A stretch of 64,000 bases of DNA from Monosporascus cannonballus (GCA_004154925.1 QJNS01000192.1:1-64000), one strand, 5' to 3'. Shown: positions 35,933-48,282, counted from the stretch's first letter. Numbers and translations: made by a program. The notes: generated from the sequence alone by a model not told the origin.

Positions 35933-38501
35933 TCACTTCAGGGATTGATTCCGTTTCACCGTTAAGAAAGCCAAACTCCATAGCTGCCTTATATCGCTCT
36001 CTGTTGGATTCGTCCCCGGAGGCGGTGGCAGTGCTCCAAGCTGAGTTGGCGAGAACTTGTCGTCTCTATACACCCAGCTCCAGACCTCTCCGCTCAAGTT
36101 TGCGGAATTGGCATCAATCAGATCCCAAAGATGGTTGTACGCCGAGAGGACCTTACCATGCACCCCACTGTCGAGGCAGAATTCCGGCGCTGACTGGACC
36201 GAGCATCGACCCAGCTGACGTTCAAGGCCCGCTGCCATCATGGCCAGTTGCCAAGACCAGACTACGGTGCCATGATAGGCAGAGTTCGTGAAGTTGGTGG
36301 AGTAGACAGGGTCGCCGCTGTAGGCTGGATTTGCAACAAGCAGGCCGACATCCGTGCTGAGTCCCACTGGATATGGTTGCAGGATGTGGTCAGCCGCCTG
36401 GCTGAGGAATGAGCTCAATTGGTTCTGGTTCGTCATGTTCAGAAAAAACAAACGGAAGCAGTCGTCCGTGTTCATCACTCGGACGAGTGTCTGATTGCTA
36501 TTCCCGTCGAGAGCAAGGCCATAGAATGAAATACTGGAATTTATATCTTGGCTCCGGGATGGGAAGGGGAAGCTATTTGAGCTCACGTAGTTGTCGACCA
36601 AGGAGCGCGCTTCAGACAGCGGGGCGTTGACTTCGAAGAATTGAAGGCTGTTGTCTTCCCACACTTGTGCGTACTGGTGCGCTGATTCATTCCATTCAGG
36701 GTGTTCGGGGAAGAAGCCAGCTTCGGCCAGGGCACCAATAGCTCGTAGGCCGGCAGGGACGAGCGCAGTATTGACATTGTATGGTATGCGGCCGCAGCCA
36801 AGGCCGTAGGTGCTGTCGCGCCACTCGCCAATGATCTCATCTTCCTTTAAATGTATCAGATTCTCTTTGATCTGGCGGCCTGACGCTGCGAATGGGGCCG
36901 CGGCGTTCATGATCTTCTCTGCGTTGAGCAATGCGAGTTGTCGGTATGTCAGTTCGTAGTTGGCCGGATTCTCGGTAGCTTTTTTGCTCAGAAACTCGGA
37001 TGCTCGGCTTCTGCCAACTGCGTTCTTGATAAAGTAATCGACGAGAAGAACGGGCAGGAAGTAGTCCGTGTCGATCATTTTGTAGTCGTATTGCGGGGCA
37101 GTGGATGTGATGTTCTCTTGAAGGTTCAAATATGTGGCGTGGTCTCCTATTGTCTCCTCGTGTGCAGCGCTGCCGTCCGTTTTGTTCAGTCGCTCCAAAA
37201 CAGCGGCGATGCCAGCCTCAAAAGCACCTCCCTTCCCAGTGCTTAAGACAGGCTCCATCAGTAGCATAGTGATCATGGTGTCCCGACCGAAGTAGGTCAG
37301 GAAGCGCCATACGCCAGCGAGGAGCTTGTCGCTGTATGATAAGAAGGACAGAGACTGTGCTTGATCTGGATACTGAGACACCAAGCTTTGAGAGTGCTGG
37401 TTGAGGACTTCCTGAGGGCTCAGCTGCTCCAACTGTGGATAGTTGAAGGAGGCATTGAAGGAGTATGTGCCCACCTCAAAGGCCACTGCCAGGTCTCGAA
37501 CGTTGACGGAGCCATTCTGCGATGCTGGTGCAAAGGAAAGTGTCGTAGTTGTCTTATTGTCGAGCCAGAGTCGGGACAACGAGACCTTTCCGTCTCCGAT
37601 TTCGGCAAACTCGATAGCGTTCTGGATGCTTGGCCTTAGGAGGCTTGGTCCTTCAGTGAAATCACGAATAGTCCGAATGCTGCCAATAATCGGAATTGTT
37701 AAAGTAGCAGAAGAGTTCAGCTTCAGATAACCTGACACGCCCACTATAGGACTACCGGAGCTTGAAGCCTCATAGATAGGATCAAGCGCATTGGCTGTGG
37801 TCGTTGAGTTCTGAAGCGAGATGCTCAGGGATCCATTGACACCATTTTGTGGCTGGAAGAAATCAACAATGCCACTATTGCCAGCTGGCCAAGCGACCTA
37901 CAACGGGTGAGCAAAACACAGAAATTAGCGTGAGCATAGTGACGGGTGTACTAACTAGGAGTCGTGGTCCTATTAGAGTCAAATCACTGTCTGGGAGTGG
38001 ACTTGTCACCACGACCTGGGAAGCCGAATGGCAGTCCGAGTAGAAATAGTTATCATATGGCGGATCGCTCAGCTGGAATCTGGTTGCTTCACTGGAGCAC
38101 AAAGCAGATGGTGGAGCTGAAGCACTTCCGGTCGTACTTAACGCTGAAGGTGCCGTTGGTTGATATACCAAGTGATCGTCCACACAACTGTGAAACATGA
38201 GCCAGAGAATGTGGCAGACGTCGGAAGAGGATATACGAGTACATCTCCGGAAGATAACAGTCCTGATTGCATTTGAGGGTGGGTTTGCCATCGAGGACAG
38301 GGCAGAGGAACTTTCCCTCATAGCAGGTGTACTAGGATCGCATTAGCTTCGCAGCTTCTTGTTCAACTTGTCCCGACTTACCTTAGCCTTTACGTAGAAG
38401 TAATCACCGCATGTCTCGAGATGTTCAACTGACTGCGGAATGGCACTCGTAAGGCATATCCCTAGAATGGTCGTGAGCACGGCCGCAATGAAGGAGCGCA
38501 T
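35933..38501 (-). CDS. Secreted six-hairpin glycosidase-like protein
   Basis: Four exons, 38501-38382, 38331-38237, 38187-37956 and 37897-35933, encode about 803 residues. Introns of 50, 49 and 58 bp have GTAAGT, GTATAT and GTTAGT donors. The ATG at 38501 begins a signal peptide (MRSFIAAVLTTILGICLTSA). A Cys-rich N-terminal part (about 31-75) has six cysteines, including GKFLCPVLDGKPTLKCNQDC. Exon 3 joins exon 4 at GPRLLVAWPAGNSG. The C-terminal two thirds look like an (alpha/alpha)6 barrel of the amylo-glucosidase/debranching superfamily: FGRDTMITMLL at about 350, DTDYFLPVLLVDYF, EWRDSTYGLGCGRIPYNVN at about 505-523 and VVWSWQLAMMAAGLERQL. Many N-x-S/T sites fit secretion. EWRDS and FGRD are candidate acidic active-site motifs (inference). 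It probably acts on an extracellular glycan; the substrate is unknown. Confidence 0.85.
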
Positions 38502-40030
38502 GCTGGCGAAGGTTTGTTGCGTAAGGCCGATCGAGGAGAGGCACTGGGATTCCTGCCATGGCTCGGCCTATGAATGCGGTCCTGTAATTGTTGCCAGTTC
38601 ATATATTCACCAACTTCTCTTGAGATTGTAGTCCGGTCATTCAGCAGACTGCAGCTTCAGTTGCATGCAACCGAAAAACGGCCGGCTTAGATGCGCGCGA
38701 ACCTCGCGCGAACCTGCTTTTAGGACATCCATGGATCCGCCCTACGCACGCTGATTGTGGGGGTTTGGAGCAGTCTACATCGTCACTACCTTGCACAATG
38801 GTTATTGACAATCATCAATAGAAGAGGTTAGAGGAGGAGCGATGATGTATTGAGAGTGTGTCTGGAATAAGGAGTCTAGCGTAGGAATTGCTGGTGTGTC
38901 ACGTGACCGGCCCAAAGCCTCGCAACCCGATAATATCGGGCCGATATCCAAGGCTTGGTGCGCCCATCCCCTCTTTCCCCTCCCTGGTGTGTGGTCGGCA
39001 AGGCTTCAGCGGCAGGTTTCTACCCCGCATTAGTTCATTGGTTAATCATAGAGAGTCTGCAAGTATGAACGTGCTGGGGTGGGTTGAATCATCCATCTAC
39101 ATGCCATGGCATGTGTCAAGGTGTTGGACGCAAAAAGTTGATAGTGCCCAGAGCTACAACGCACCCTTCGACACTATCAAATACCTTGCCCACTACCTTG
39201 GGTGCCACGAAAGATAGGTAATCAAAGCGGGTTAGGAAGGGGGAAATGCGAATTGCTATTCCGGCACGTTACCCTTCTATTTATAATCCCACCATGCTGG
39301 ACCGAGAATCATTATAAGGGACAAGACGTGTCTTGAGATTGAATGCTACCTTTGCAGTTGCCTGACACACTTTGGTAACTTTGCAGATACCTCAGTGCTT
39401 CGGGGGATTGAATATTAACGGGATGGCCGTCATAGGTCGTGCCTTGGGGCACGTTCAACCGACCTGGGTAGATATGGCTTAGCTAAGGCGACCATCCTAC
39501 AAAGCAAACTGTTCGCGATCACAAATCAGGCTTGAAAACGCCAACAGGATAACGGTTCGAGAATGAGCCAAACTTCAGCCATTTGGTCGTTTGTGGGAGA
39601 CGGCAACTCCACTCCGGTGCCGTCTCTCAACTTACCTGCCCACATTTTAGGGCTGCTTCCTCACAGTCTTCCAAGGGGTTCTTTCAGCTACATATAATAC
39701 GTGAGGCTGCCGCGCGCGGCGAGCACCATAAATGCCATCGTTTTAAAGTGCCAAAGCTCCAGGGCTCTGTAGCATTACCAAGTCTCGCACGAACCATACA
39801 AATTGGCAGGGGTCTAAGAGACGGACCCATACGTACGAGCCGCATACTGCTATGGTAGTTACTTTCCTATTTGGGAAGTCGGTTCCAAGAAAAAAGACAA
39901 GCGACACAATAACACTCGTTCACTCCCTTCATTCCTCAGTACGTTAAAACAAGGGCATAGTTTCTCAATAAGCAATCATCACCTACCTGACCTATTTCGT
40001 TGAAGATCATCGTGAACTTCCACCCACATC
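38502..40030. other. Intergenic, no supported gene
   Basis: Upstream region of the glycosidase-like gene and then unassigned sequence. Open frames of about 90-110 codons here lack splice support and motifs. Confidence 0.5.
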
Positions 40031-41144
40031 TCACGTCTGCGGAACCTTGTACACTTGAATCGCGCCTTCAATACTCTGTGCCAGCCCAAAGAAAACTGTG
40101 AAGCCGATCGCCAGCCAGAGTGCATACTACTATACGCCACCCCGGCGATCATTCCACCACTGCACTATCGTGGACGGTCGTGCTTCGTCAAAGGCATCTT
40201 TAAGTCCCATCAAGCGATCATGCTAGAAGGAGTACCTTCCGATACGTCGATCTGCGGTACCACATTTGAAAACTCTGAGGTCAAGTTCGTCGGCTTCGCC
40301 AAGCTGGTGATACCATTTCTCAACATCGCGATCGCCCACAGGGAAAAGTAATACAAGTGTCTGCAGAGTTTCATCGACGAAATCTGGCGGGAATATCGAG
40401 TTATAACTGCAAAGGCAGTCATCAGTAGCCAGTGACAGTACCTTTTAGCGTGTACCCAGAGTCTAACCCATTTTTGCTGCCGCCTCAAGAACGTAGCGTG
40501 ATGGAATATTGTTACTGTCTTGACCTCTGCTCTCAGCAGCAGATGATCTGCCAAGTTGGTCGTCAACGTGCTTTAAAACCCGCGATCCGCTCCAAATTTC
40601 GAGCATTAGAGACCACCCCAAACTTTTCGTTTGAGTGAGTCATTGGATTGGAATTCGAAAACGGAGGCAAGGACCCGAGGAACTCATCAATCGTGCCGCT
40701 ATTCCATACCAGCCTTTGCCGTCCGGTATATGCATTCCGGAATTCTCCAACATCTAGCATCACTGTCAGGCGAACTGCAAGAGAAATAGCATCCTCTATC
40801 TGAGCGTCGGAAGTAACCCTAGTCGGTGGCTGCTGTCGCTGTTGTCGCTCATGGCGTCGTAACGAAAGACGGGTCTTAATTTCAGTATACTGCATGCGTG
40901 CTCGTATATCGCCAGCGACGTCCATCAAGTCGTGATGACACGATAGTGGAAATCCCGGCCCACTAACTTGAACGATCTGGCTGCATTTGCTGGAATGATA
41001 CCGAAAATATGGTCTTAGATGATCAAGTTCTGATGTGCCGAAGAATGAGAAGGCAAGTAGCCTTTGACTGTCCACTGAGAGGGGATACTCGGTCAGGGAG
41101 CCGGCCATAACGGCGGCGCCTAAAAGGAATATGGTTTGGAACAA
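40031..41144 (-). pseudogene. Decayed member of a large ascomycete membrane-associated family
   Basis: The first frame reads SLTEYPLSVDSQRLLA, QVSGPGFPLSCHHDL, AISLAVRLTVMLDVGEFRNA and NARNLERIAGFK, the ordered signature of a family I know as abundant and uncharacterised in Pezizomycotina genomes. At about 40,565 one base is lost in the codon where the family has Trp, and reading resumes as TNLADHLLLRAE in another frame. A third frame gives ETLQTLVLLFPVGDRDVEKW. The end reads DAFDEARPSTIVQWWNDRRGG, then TAG TAG (40,132-40,127) where Gln-Trp is expected, then a hydrophobic tail ending IQVYKVPQT and TGA at 40,031. The N-terminus is missing; the open frame starts only with TTG. Stops of this kind fit C-to-T/G-to-A mutation. 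Confidence 0.8.
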
Positions 41145-42492
41145 ACTAGACTAGTGTTGTCCACGATCTTCAGCTTTTATCCGTCATTCGGGACTGTTGG
41201 TGATAAACGTCCTGGATTAAGGCAGATGACGGCTCAATGGGATACAGTAAGTCCTTTATTCTTTGGCTATATGGTTGGGCCCTTTCATTCAAGACCCTTG
41301 TTGAGTTGGTGACGCCCTGTTTTGCTGACCATGTATGCACCGCCACCATTGATTGCCATTCGAAAGGCATGCGGCCCAGTGGGATGACCATGCCACCAAC
41401 CCCTCGCTGCTTTGCTTGAGTAAATAGCGAGAGTTTTAACAGAGGACCTGGGAACCGCGGACGACAGCGACCTTTTGCTCTACCAGATATTCCTGGTAGG
41501 GCGCTCTCCCGAGAAAGCATTACCACACATCATGTTTTCCAGCCTCAAGAGGGAGACACGGACTAAAGCCAGGAAAATCGTCATCCGGAGTGGAATACTC
41601 AACAACTATCCCGGAATGCAAGTTGGAGAATGGGCCTCAGCGCCGCATATTGGTTTGCAAGTTCAAATGGGACTTGGCGATAATAAAATGGCTGCTCTCC
41701 AAGCGCCAATGGCATCTTCACCAAAAATAGTCTCTATTCTTTCGGAGGGGACCCCGGCGGCCCATCTCCCTCATGATCCAAGGCGTTTAGTCGGGGTCAC
41801 TCCTCTCGGTAGGGGTATTGCTCGCTTTTACCACTTAGAGTCCAGAGCATTCAAATTTTCTATTGAGTGTTCTGGTTTGTCGCAAACAGCCACTTGCGGT
41901 GCAGTATTTGTCCACAACGGGAGAGCTTATGGCTTGGTACCGGCGCACGCTCTACTGCCAGGTCCGATTCATCCCGACGTGGGAGCACTTTCAGACGAAG
42001 GTGTCGAGGATCTCGAGGGTTTCACTTTTGGTGACTTTGGAGAAGACTCCGATGGAGACCAAGTTCTCGATCACGAAGCAGTTAGCACCGGCCTCGGCAG
42101 TCTCTCCCCGCGGACTGAATACCCCGCCTCCGAAGATGAACTATTCAAAGCTTACCATGGTATGATACCAGAGTCGACCGCTCATGATGGGAACCCGATG
42201 TTTGGAGAGAGTCACCACAACGATCGTGATCGGAAAATCAACAAGGATGGAGATCCCGAGTCACTTCTAGATACCTGCTTGGTTGCGTCAATCGATCTTG
42301 ACTATGCACTCCTGGAGCTGGAATTCGACCCCTTACTGAGCCTTGCAGATATTGTGATTCTCGACATTTCGCCCCAAAGTGTGGCTCCTATTGTGGGCGA
42401 ATGCCGAATTTGGGTCCTCACAGCATCAACTGGGCTGGTGCAGGGCACCCTATATGACCATGATTCCCTCATACGGCTCCTGGGAAGCACTA

Positions 42493-44333
42493 GAGTGGTG
42501 CACCTACCAATGCACACCCCCCCCCATTTGCACACCCTAGATGTCCCACAACATATAACACCTTCCTTTTAACAGCAACAACAACTCAACCAATTATTAT
42601 CGGAATTGCTTCAAACTTTGGAAATGGATCATGCTCGCGAATACCGACTAGCCCGAGCCGGAATGGACGTCGAGAACGGCCTCCCGAAAAAACGCGCAGC
42701 CCTCAAATGGAGTATTGATCGAACCACCCTGACACGAAGGATACAGGGGTAACAGGAGCGCCATAAAACCCAAGAGACATAACAATGTTTAACATCTTCC
42801 GAAGAAAGTTTCCTAGCCTTATGGATCAAAAACGAGAAGGATGCTGGGCGCGCTCCGACGAAAGTTAAAGCTTTTGATTTTGCTTCGTATATCCTGGAAG
42901 CCCGTAAGGACCTGACGGGTGTAAGGAAGTATTGGATCGACAGTTTCTTATACCGCAACATCGATATATCACTTAAAGATTCGTGCGCTTTCGAATCCTC
43001 CCGAGCTAAAGAAAGCTAACCACAAAAAATCGCGACCTTTTACGAATCCTTCGGCCGCTAAATTAACAAGAAAAACGTTAAGCCTAAGAATATCATCAAC
43101 CTAAACGAGAACGGCGTCCAGGAAGGCGAAAGCAGTACGGGCAAAGTCCTAGGGAACGTCCTACGCAAAGGCGCCGAAATCAAGAAATCCGAATCCACGG
43201 CCTAGGTCTTTATTTTTGAAAGTATATGCGGGAATAGCAAAAGGCTAATACCATTTGTGATCTTTACAGGGGAGTCGTTTTAGGCCCAATGGTACCCAGA
43301 TACAATTAATCCTTAAGTATATAATAATATATAACTTCAGGCTGAAATAACTTAAGGATAACTTTGCGATGGCTTTAGGAAGTCCTACAGCTAAAAACGC
43401 AAACTGAAAACGAATAACGTATTCTTTTTTTCAACGGCTATAACACCCATATTTCGGTCTCCTTTATGTTCTTCTGCTATATACACAAGAAACAACTGAT
43501 GTATATACCTTTATATATCTCCCACCTGACGTAGCCGTTAAACCTTGTGGTATTTTCTGCGTTAAAGCGTTATTATTACCTAAATACGCGTAGGTAGCAG
43601 TTTTACGATACGTCCGTATCTGTATTAAAGTAAAGGTTCCTTAAGGCTTACTACGACGTTTCCTTAAAGGCCTTTATTTTATCCAATATCCGTTTAAGCT
43701 TTTTCCGGGCGGGAGTTGTGCTATTCGACCCTGAAAAAATCCTATCAAACTTAAGACTAATTAATATCAGCCGTTGGCCCGTTACCCCCAAGAAGAAGGA
43801 CCGTCAGGAGTAATCCCAAGACGTATTTTTTACCCCGAAATAAAGCCATAACCTAAAGCGCCAGTTTAGGAAGCTGGAAAACGAACTGGACGAAATTAAA
43901 CGCGACTTCAGGACCCTGATCAACAAAGCTGGGAAGACGATTAACCTTTAAACCGTAGAAATTACGAATTTAAGGTATCAACTTTGCGAAAAATATTTTG
44001 AAATTAAAGTTTTAACGCCCGTACCTAAGAAGAAGGTTAAGACCACGGACCCTAATAAGCGTTACGCAGAGTGGCAGGATATATGGGAGTCTAGGAATGG
44101 CCTTAATGAACGGCAGGCGGAGTTGACCGCGAAGAAGAAAACCGTTAACGCCATGGCGAAGAATTTCCTGAATCTCATGATGCCCATGAAGCTCCCGGTG
44201 TAAATCATCATAAAAGAGCCACTTCTGTATGAATAGCTAGTAAATTAGGTTGTAAAACAACAATTTGTTCTTAGGGGTGGGCCCAGCTTAGGGTGTGCAA
44301 ATGGGGGGGTGTGCATTGGTAGGTGCACCACTC
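42493..44333 (+). mobile_element. Fot1/pogo-type Tc1-mariner transposon, 1841 bp
   Basis: Near-perfect terminal inverted repeats of about 45 bp begin GAGTGGTGCACCTACCAATG. They differ mainly in a C run (9 on the left, 7 on the right). A TA is duplicated on each side (42,491-42,492 and 44,334-44,335). The flanks rejoin a single open reading frame, which proves the boundaries. The interior encodes a decayed transposase in the plus direction. Confidence 0.92.
42565..44203 (+). pseudogene. Decayed pogo/Fot1-like transposase
   Basis: Translated with stops, the order is: a helix-turn-helix of psq type (KKRAALKWSIDRTTLTRRIQG region), a CENP-B-like second HTH (FLALWIKNEKDAGRAPTKVK), then the DDE domain (ATFYESFGR, NVKPKNIINLNENGVQEGES, STGKVLGNVLRKGAEIKKSE, FTGESF). 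The first catalytic motif, normally DENG, reads NENG, so the Asp is lost by a G-to-A type change. Many in-frame TAA/TAG/TGA codons are present. The end reads AKNFLNLMMPMKLPV then TAA. Inactive; it would have cut and pasted the element at TA sites. Confidence 0.85.
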
Positions 44334-44689
44334 TAGGTTCCAAAAAGCCTACGGTGTTGACCTGGAGAAGCGTATTCTCCGAGGTGATTGTGGCTCTGTT
44401 GTGCGAGATAGGACTACCGGAGACGTGTATGGCCACATTATCACGGGAAGCGCAGAAGCGTCCTTCGCCTTCATCATTCCTGCAACTACTGTCTTATCCG
44501 ATGCCATGTGGAGACTAGAAAAGGTAAAAGCTGATCAGCCTACCACATTTGCCGGCTCCACTGCATATCAAACTCTTCAGGGTAAGGAAGGCAGTGCGCC
44601 GATGGCATCCATTGAGAATCTACCAAGAGGGCAGGATTCTCCTAGGGGTTGAGTACCACTACTTGTACGAGAGTGGAGCGCTGTACGGT

Positions 44690-46440
44690 ATGGATATGCA
44701 GTATTCTTCCGGCGTTGCTACGCCAATTGACACTATGGATGTGGCATCTACTTCCTCCGTATTTAGCACATCCACTGCCCTTACGTCTCATGCCTCTCTG
44801 CCGGCTCAGCCCACAGTTAGGCGCAAGGGCGCTGTAATAGCACTGGCTTGCATACCGTGCAGAAGAGCACATTTTCGGTAGGTCCACAAATTCCGGTGAT
44901 CTAAGCCCGCTTTACGAGAGGAAATAGCGCGCTGATATTGGGTAGTTGTGACGGTACGTGTTGATGGTGATTCCGCTTGTAGACTTGCCCCGAGCCCCTT
45001 ATGCACCTACGTGTAAAACAGTGATGACCAGTCGGACGTTTATCATCACCGGCGCAGAGCAAGACTCAAGCCGTTCAGTCTAAGTGAGAGCGGACAAGGG
45101 GTCGAACGGGCAGGCCTCCAAGTGATGCCCTGTCACAGGAGGTTGAATCGTTCTCAAACATTCCCATTTTGGAAACGTGCTTTGCCCCGGAATGCTACCT
45201 TGGGAGCTTGGGCAAATGAAGGAGCTCCACGCGCAAGTGCTGGCAGCTCAACATCACTATATTACTGGCTATTGATCACCTTGATGAGAGCGAGTTGCTG
45301 ACAATTCAAAGGCCAACAACCGTGCGCGAGATGTGTCTCCAATGGGAAAGAAGACGCCTGTGTCGACGTCCAGCATAAAAAACGCGGCCGACCACGACTT
45401 CAATCCGATGGCGAGACTCGGCTTGGCACAGCTGCAACATTTCCCCACCCAGCCGATCCGACTGGACCACGACCTCTCTCTCTACTGGCCTATTAGTGCC
45501 GCCGCAATACCATTTGACGACCCCCTGAAAAGAAGACAGTCCTACAGGAGTTTGAAATCTCAGCCGAGTGAACCCGTTGTACCGAGACATCCTGAATGCG
45601 GACCCCCTGCGGTTGTCAACATTTCCGCGCCTCCATTATCTATCACTCCGTGAGCTCAAGAACTAGTGGCCTTCTTGACCGTTAATTTAGAGATAGCCAA
45701 GGCATCGAGCACGTTCGTTGAAGCAATCGGTGCCCAACCAATCGTGGGCCGAAAGTTGCCAGATGTTATCAGTCCGCGTGAGCGGGACAGGATCTGGACA
45801 CTCCAAAGGTCTTTGCAAGAGGAGTAGGGTAGGAAAGAGCCGAATTATCTACCTCCACTCTTCGCAAAGCAGGAAGCGGAGAGGGTCATCCAGGCTCTCC
45901 CTTTTAGTGCAGAATCGATATCCAGGTTCCAACTTGATCGCCGAGATTGTTTCACCTTTATTGCTGGAGACGGACAGCACCGACCTTACCTCATCCACAT
46001 CGGTCTAGCTAAAGGGGGTTCGATATACTTCGTCGTACTCCTTTTGGGCCCACCTCCTTCCACCATTCCCGCATCTATCTCCGTCGCCCCACACCGGGGA
46101 CTTGCCATACACGTTCCAGCCACAAGGCTTCACTCAGTTGACCCCTACCGTCGCTGCGATGGCTGGATTGTCTCCTGAGCGATCCCTAGATTCGGCTCCG
46201 AGGGGTATTACAGCGCCTATTGCTCACAACACAGAACAAGGAATGCAGACGCCAAGTCAAGGAACTCTTCCCCCAAAAGCAAAGACCCCTGACGTCTTTT
46301 GAGTCGGCAACATCGACTCCGCTCCGTGGACAAGACAAGCTGAACTCGTCACTCGGTGCTCAACATCTCCCCTTGCCATCGATCGTCTGCGAACCCAGCC
46401 CCAACGCCGTCGCACCACTGTTCAACGCACCAGCGCTCTA
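44690..46440 (+). pseudogene. Decayed Zn2Cys6 regulator with PAS-like region
   Basis: The start MDMQYSSGVATPIDTMDV leads to RRKGAVIALACIPCRRAHFR, the first half of a Zn2Cys6 binuclear cluster (ACxPCRxAH), followed by a GTAGGT that may be a donor. The second half of the cluster is only vaguely visible (CDG) among stops. From about 45,660 the text resumes as AFLTVNLEIAKASSTFVEAI, RERDRIWTLQRSLQEE, then TAG where Gln is expected, then RKEPNYLPPLFAKQEAERVI and SIYFVVLLLG, which is the PAS-like part of this regulator family. The C-terminal Pro/Ser part is spread over two frames. At least three disruptions. Gene order next to the GDCGS protein may reflect an old neighbourhood. Confidence 0.75.
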
Positions 46441-46945
46441 GCAAATCGTAAAGTTTCGTTGGACCCATCGCTCTTTGACTCGTCCGGATGCATGTCCCCG
46501 AGCTTCGTTCCTGAGGATTATGTCTCGGCGGTCGCCTTCAAGAAGGAAACCGTAATTTCTCCTCTTTGTTGTATTTCTGCTTCGAATGGAGCACTTCCCC
46601 ATCCGCGTGTATGCGGGCGGACATTAGCCGTTTGCCGCCCCTGAAAAATTATGGTTATACAGAGAGTCTGTCATTAAAGGTATCAAGGATGTTGGGAATT
46701 GTGGTGGCTGGTACTCCTTACACCTATATCTATATATACTAATAAATTTAAATCATTCTGTACCAAAGCCGAATCACAGAACGATTTAAGCGGCGTTATT
46801 AAGTAAAAGTTAAACATAATAAGAAATTTTAAATAAAGTCTTTAATTGTATTTAATGAGCAGCTAGTTATTGTAAGATAATGGATAGCTGTGGGCTAAGA
46901 TGAGGTGATCTTCGACCGGTCGCAGAGCATATTCCAAGAAGTGAG
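46441..46945. other. Transition into AT-rich repeat block
   Basis: GC falls sharply from about 46,680. No gene. A few hundred bases of TA-rich sequence precede the first hAT-like repeat. Confidence 0.7.
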
Positions 46946-48282
46946 TTACTTCAGCTTGTCTTATTAAAATCAGGCCCTATTTTAGAGGTTGTGGCTGCGC
47001 CTGCAGCGCAGCTGTGGCTAAGTAACTTTTAGTACCACGCTAACCTAATTTGTAAAAACTCTATAAAAACAACAAAATCTTTAAAATAGAGCTTGATGAC
47101 AGGTTGTGATTTTTTAGTCTTAATTAGTATTATTATATATATATAATTTTTTAAATTTTATTTAAAATTCGCAAATAAAGTAATAATAAAAAACAATTAA
47201 AACATAAGAAAAATTAAATTTATATAAAATTTTAAAAAGGCTTTTTAACGATATATTAAATTTTTAAAATAAAATTACTTTAATTAAGATATTAAAGAAA
47301 AAAGTTAAAAAATTTAGTTAATATTATTTTTAATCCGAAACACCCTTATAGCTGCGATAACATAACAATTATATATAACATTTAACTATAGGCCTTTTAA
47401 AGATAATTTAATATGAAAAAAAACTTATCCAGCCGTGTTTTTGCCCGTACAGATTATAGTTGCTATATTATGGATATAAAGACGTTTCGGATTTAGCTGA
47501 CCTTAACTTTCTAATAGCCGCGACGTAAAAACGATAACTCGTGCGTTTAAAAAGATTATTAGACAGCCTTGTTTTATATAAAATATATTAGAAAAACTCG
47601 GTATATAATAATACGATGAGTAATAATATTATTGTAGATATTAAATTGTTCTAATAGTTTATTTTTTAAATTTCAATTTAAATATATTAATTTTAACTTG
47701 TATTTTAAAAAATCGGAATTTTTAATATATATATTAATTTATATATAAAGCACATATAAATATTACATGTAATAAATTTATATTAATTATATTATAACTT
47801 AAAAAAATAATTTAAATATAATTATATTTTAATTTCTTTTTAATTATAATATAATAATAATAATTCGTATAAATAAAAATATAATTAAATAACTTGTAAA
47901 AATATAACTTATACGATATCTACGTTAATATAATTAAAAAAATATTACGATTAATTATTTTATAGAATTTTAAACTAATTATATTAGTTTTAATTATCAT
48001 TTAAAAAATGGTAAAACTTTATATACATATATTAATTCGTATATAATATATATTTAAAATACAGAAATAAGTCGATTTAAAATAATTATATAAACTAAAA
48101 ACATCTGTTATTTTATTAAGGAAAATATTAAATAATAATATTTTTATAACTTTAATTTGAGCTTTATTAATTCGTTATCAGGATATATTATTTAATTAGC
48201 TAAGTTTAACGGTTTGGCGTATTATATAAAACTATATTAAAAACAAAAACGAGCCAATAAAGGTCTGAGCAAGCTGAGATAG
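46946..48282. mobile_element. Degenerate hAT-like element, AT-rich (RIP-like)
   Basis: The left end TTACTTCAGCTTG and the right end, read in reverse, CTATCTCAGCTTGCTCAG resemble the ends of the better-preserved element at 51,851-54,508. The left part also carries the same GC-rich subterminal palindrome (GGCTGCGCCTGCAGCGCAGC at about 46,993). The interior is extremely AT-rich with no open frame. I find no clear target duplication, so the exact ends are approximate. Confidence 0.55.

Larger units (their letters stand above)
41532..44652 (+). pseudogene. Trypsin-fold-like GDCGS protein, split by a transposon
   Basis: Two in-frame halves, 41532-42492 and 44336-44652, flank a 1.84-kb transposon. 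With the insert and one TA copy left out, the frame runs unbroken over 425 codons (the join reads LLGSTRFQKAYG). The ATG could be 41,532 or 41,688. The left half has CGAVFVHNGRAYGLVPAHAL, resembling the strand before the catalytic His of chymotrypsin-like proteases, an acidic loop, and LDYALLELEFD, which could carry the Asp. The right half has RGDCGSVVRDRTTGDVYGHI, resembling the GDSGG nucleophile loop but with Cys in the Ser position, then GSAEASFAFIIPA. This GDCGS pattern is familiar from uncharacterised fungal proteins; protease activity is inference. As it stands the gene is interrupted. Confidence 0.75.

Noticed and set aside
41170..41526. 118-codon minus-strand frame as N-terminus of the membrane-family pseudogene
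   Set aside because: It does not match the expected hydrophobic N-terminal region and overlaps the start of the GDCGS gene on the other strand.
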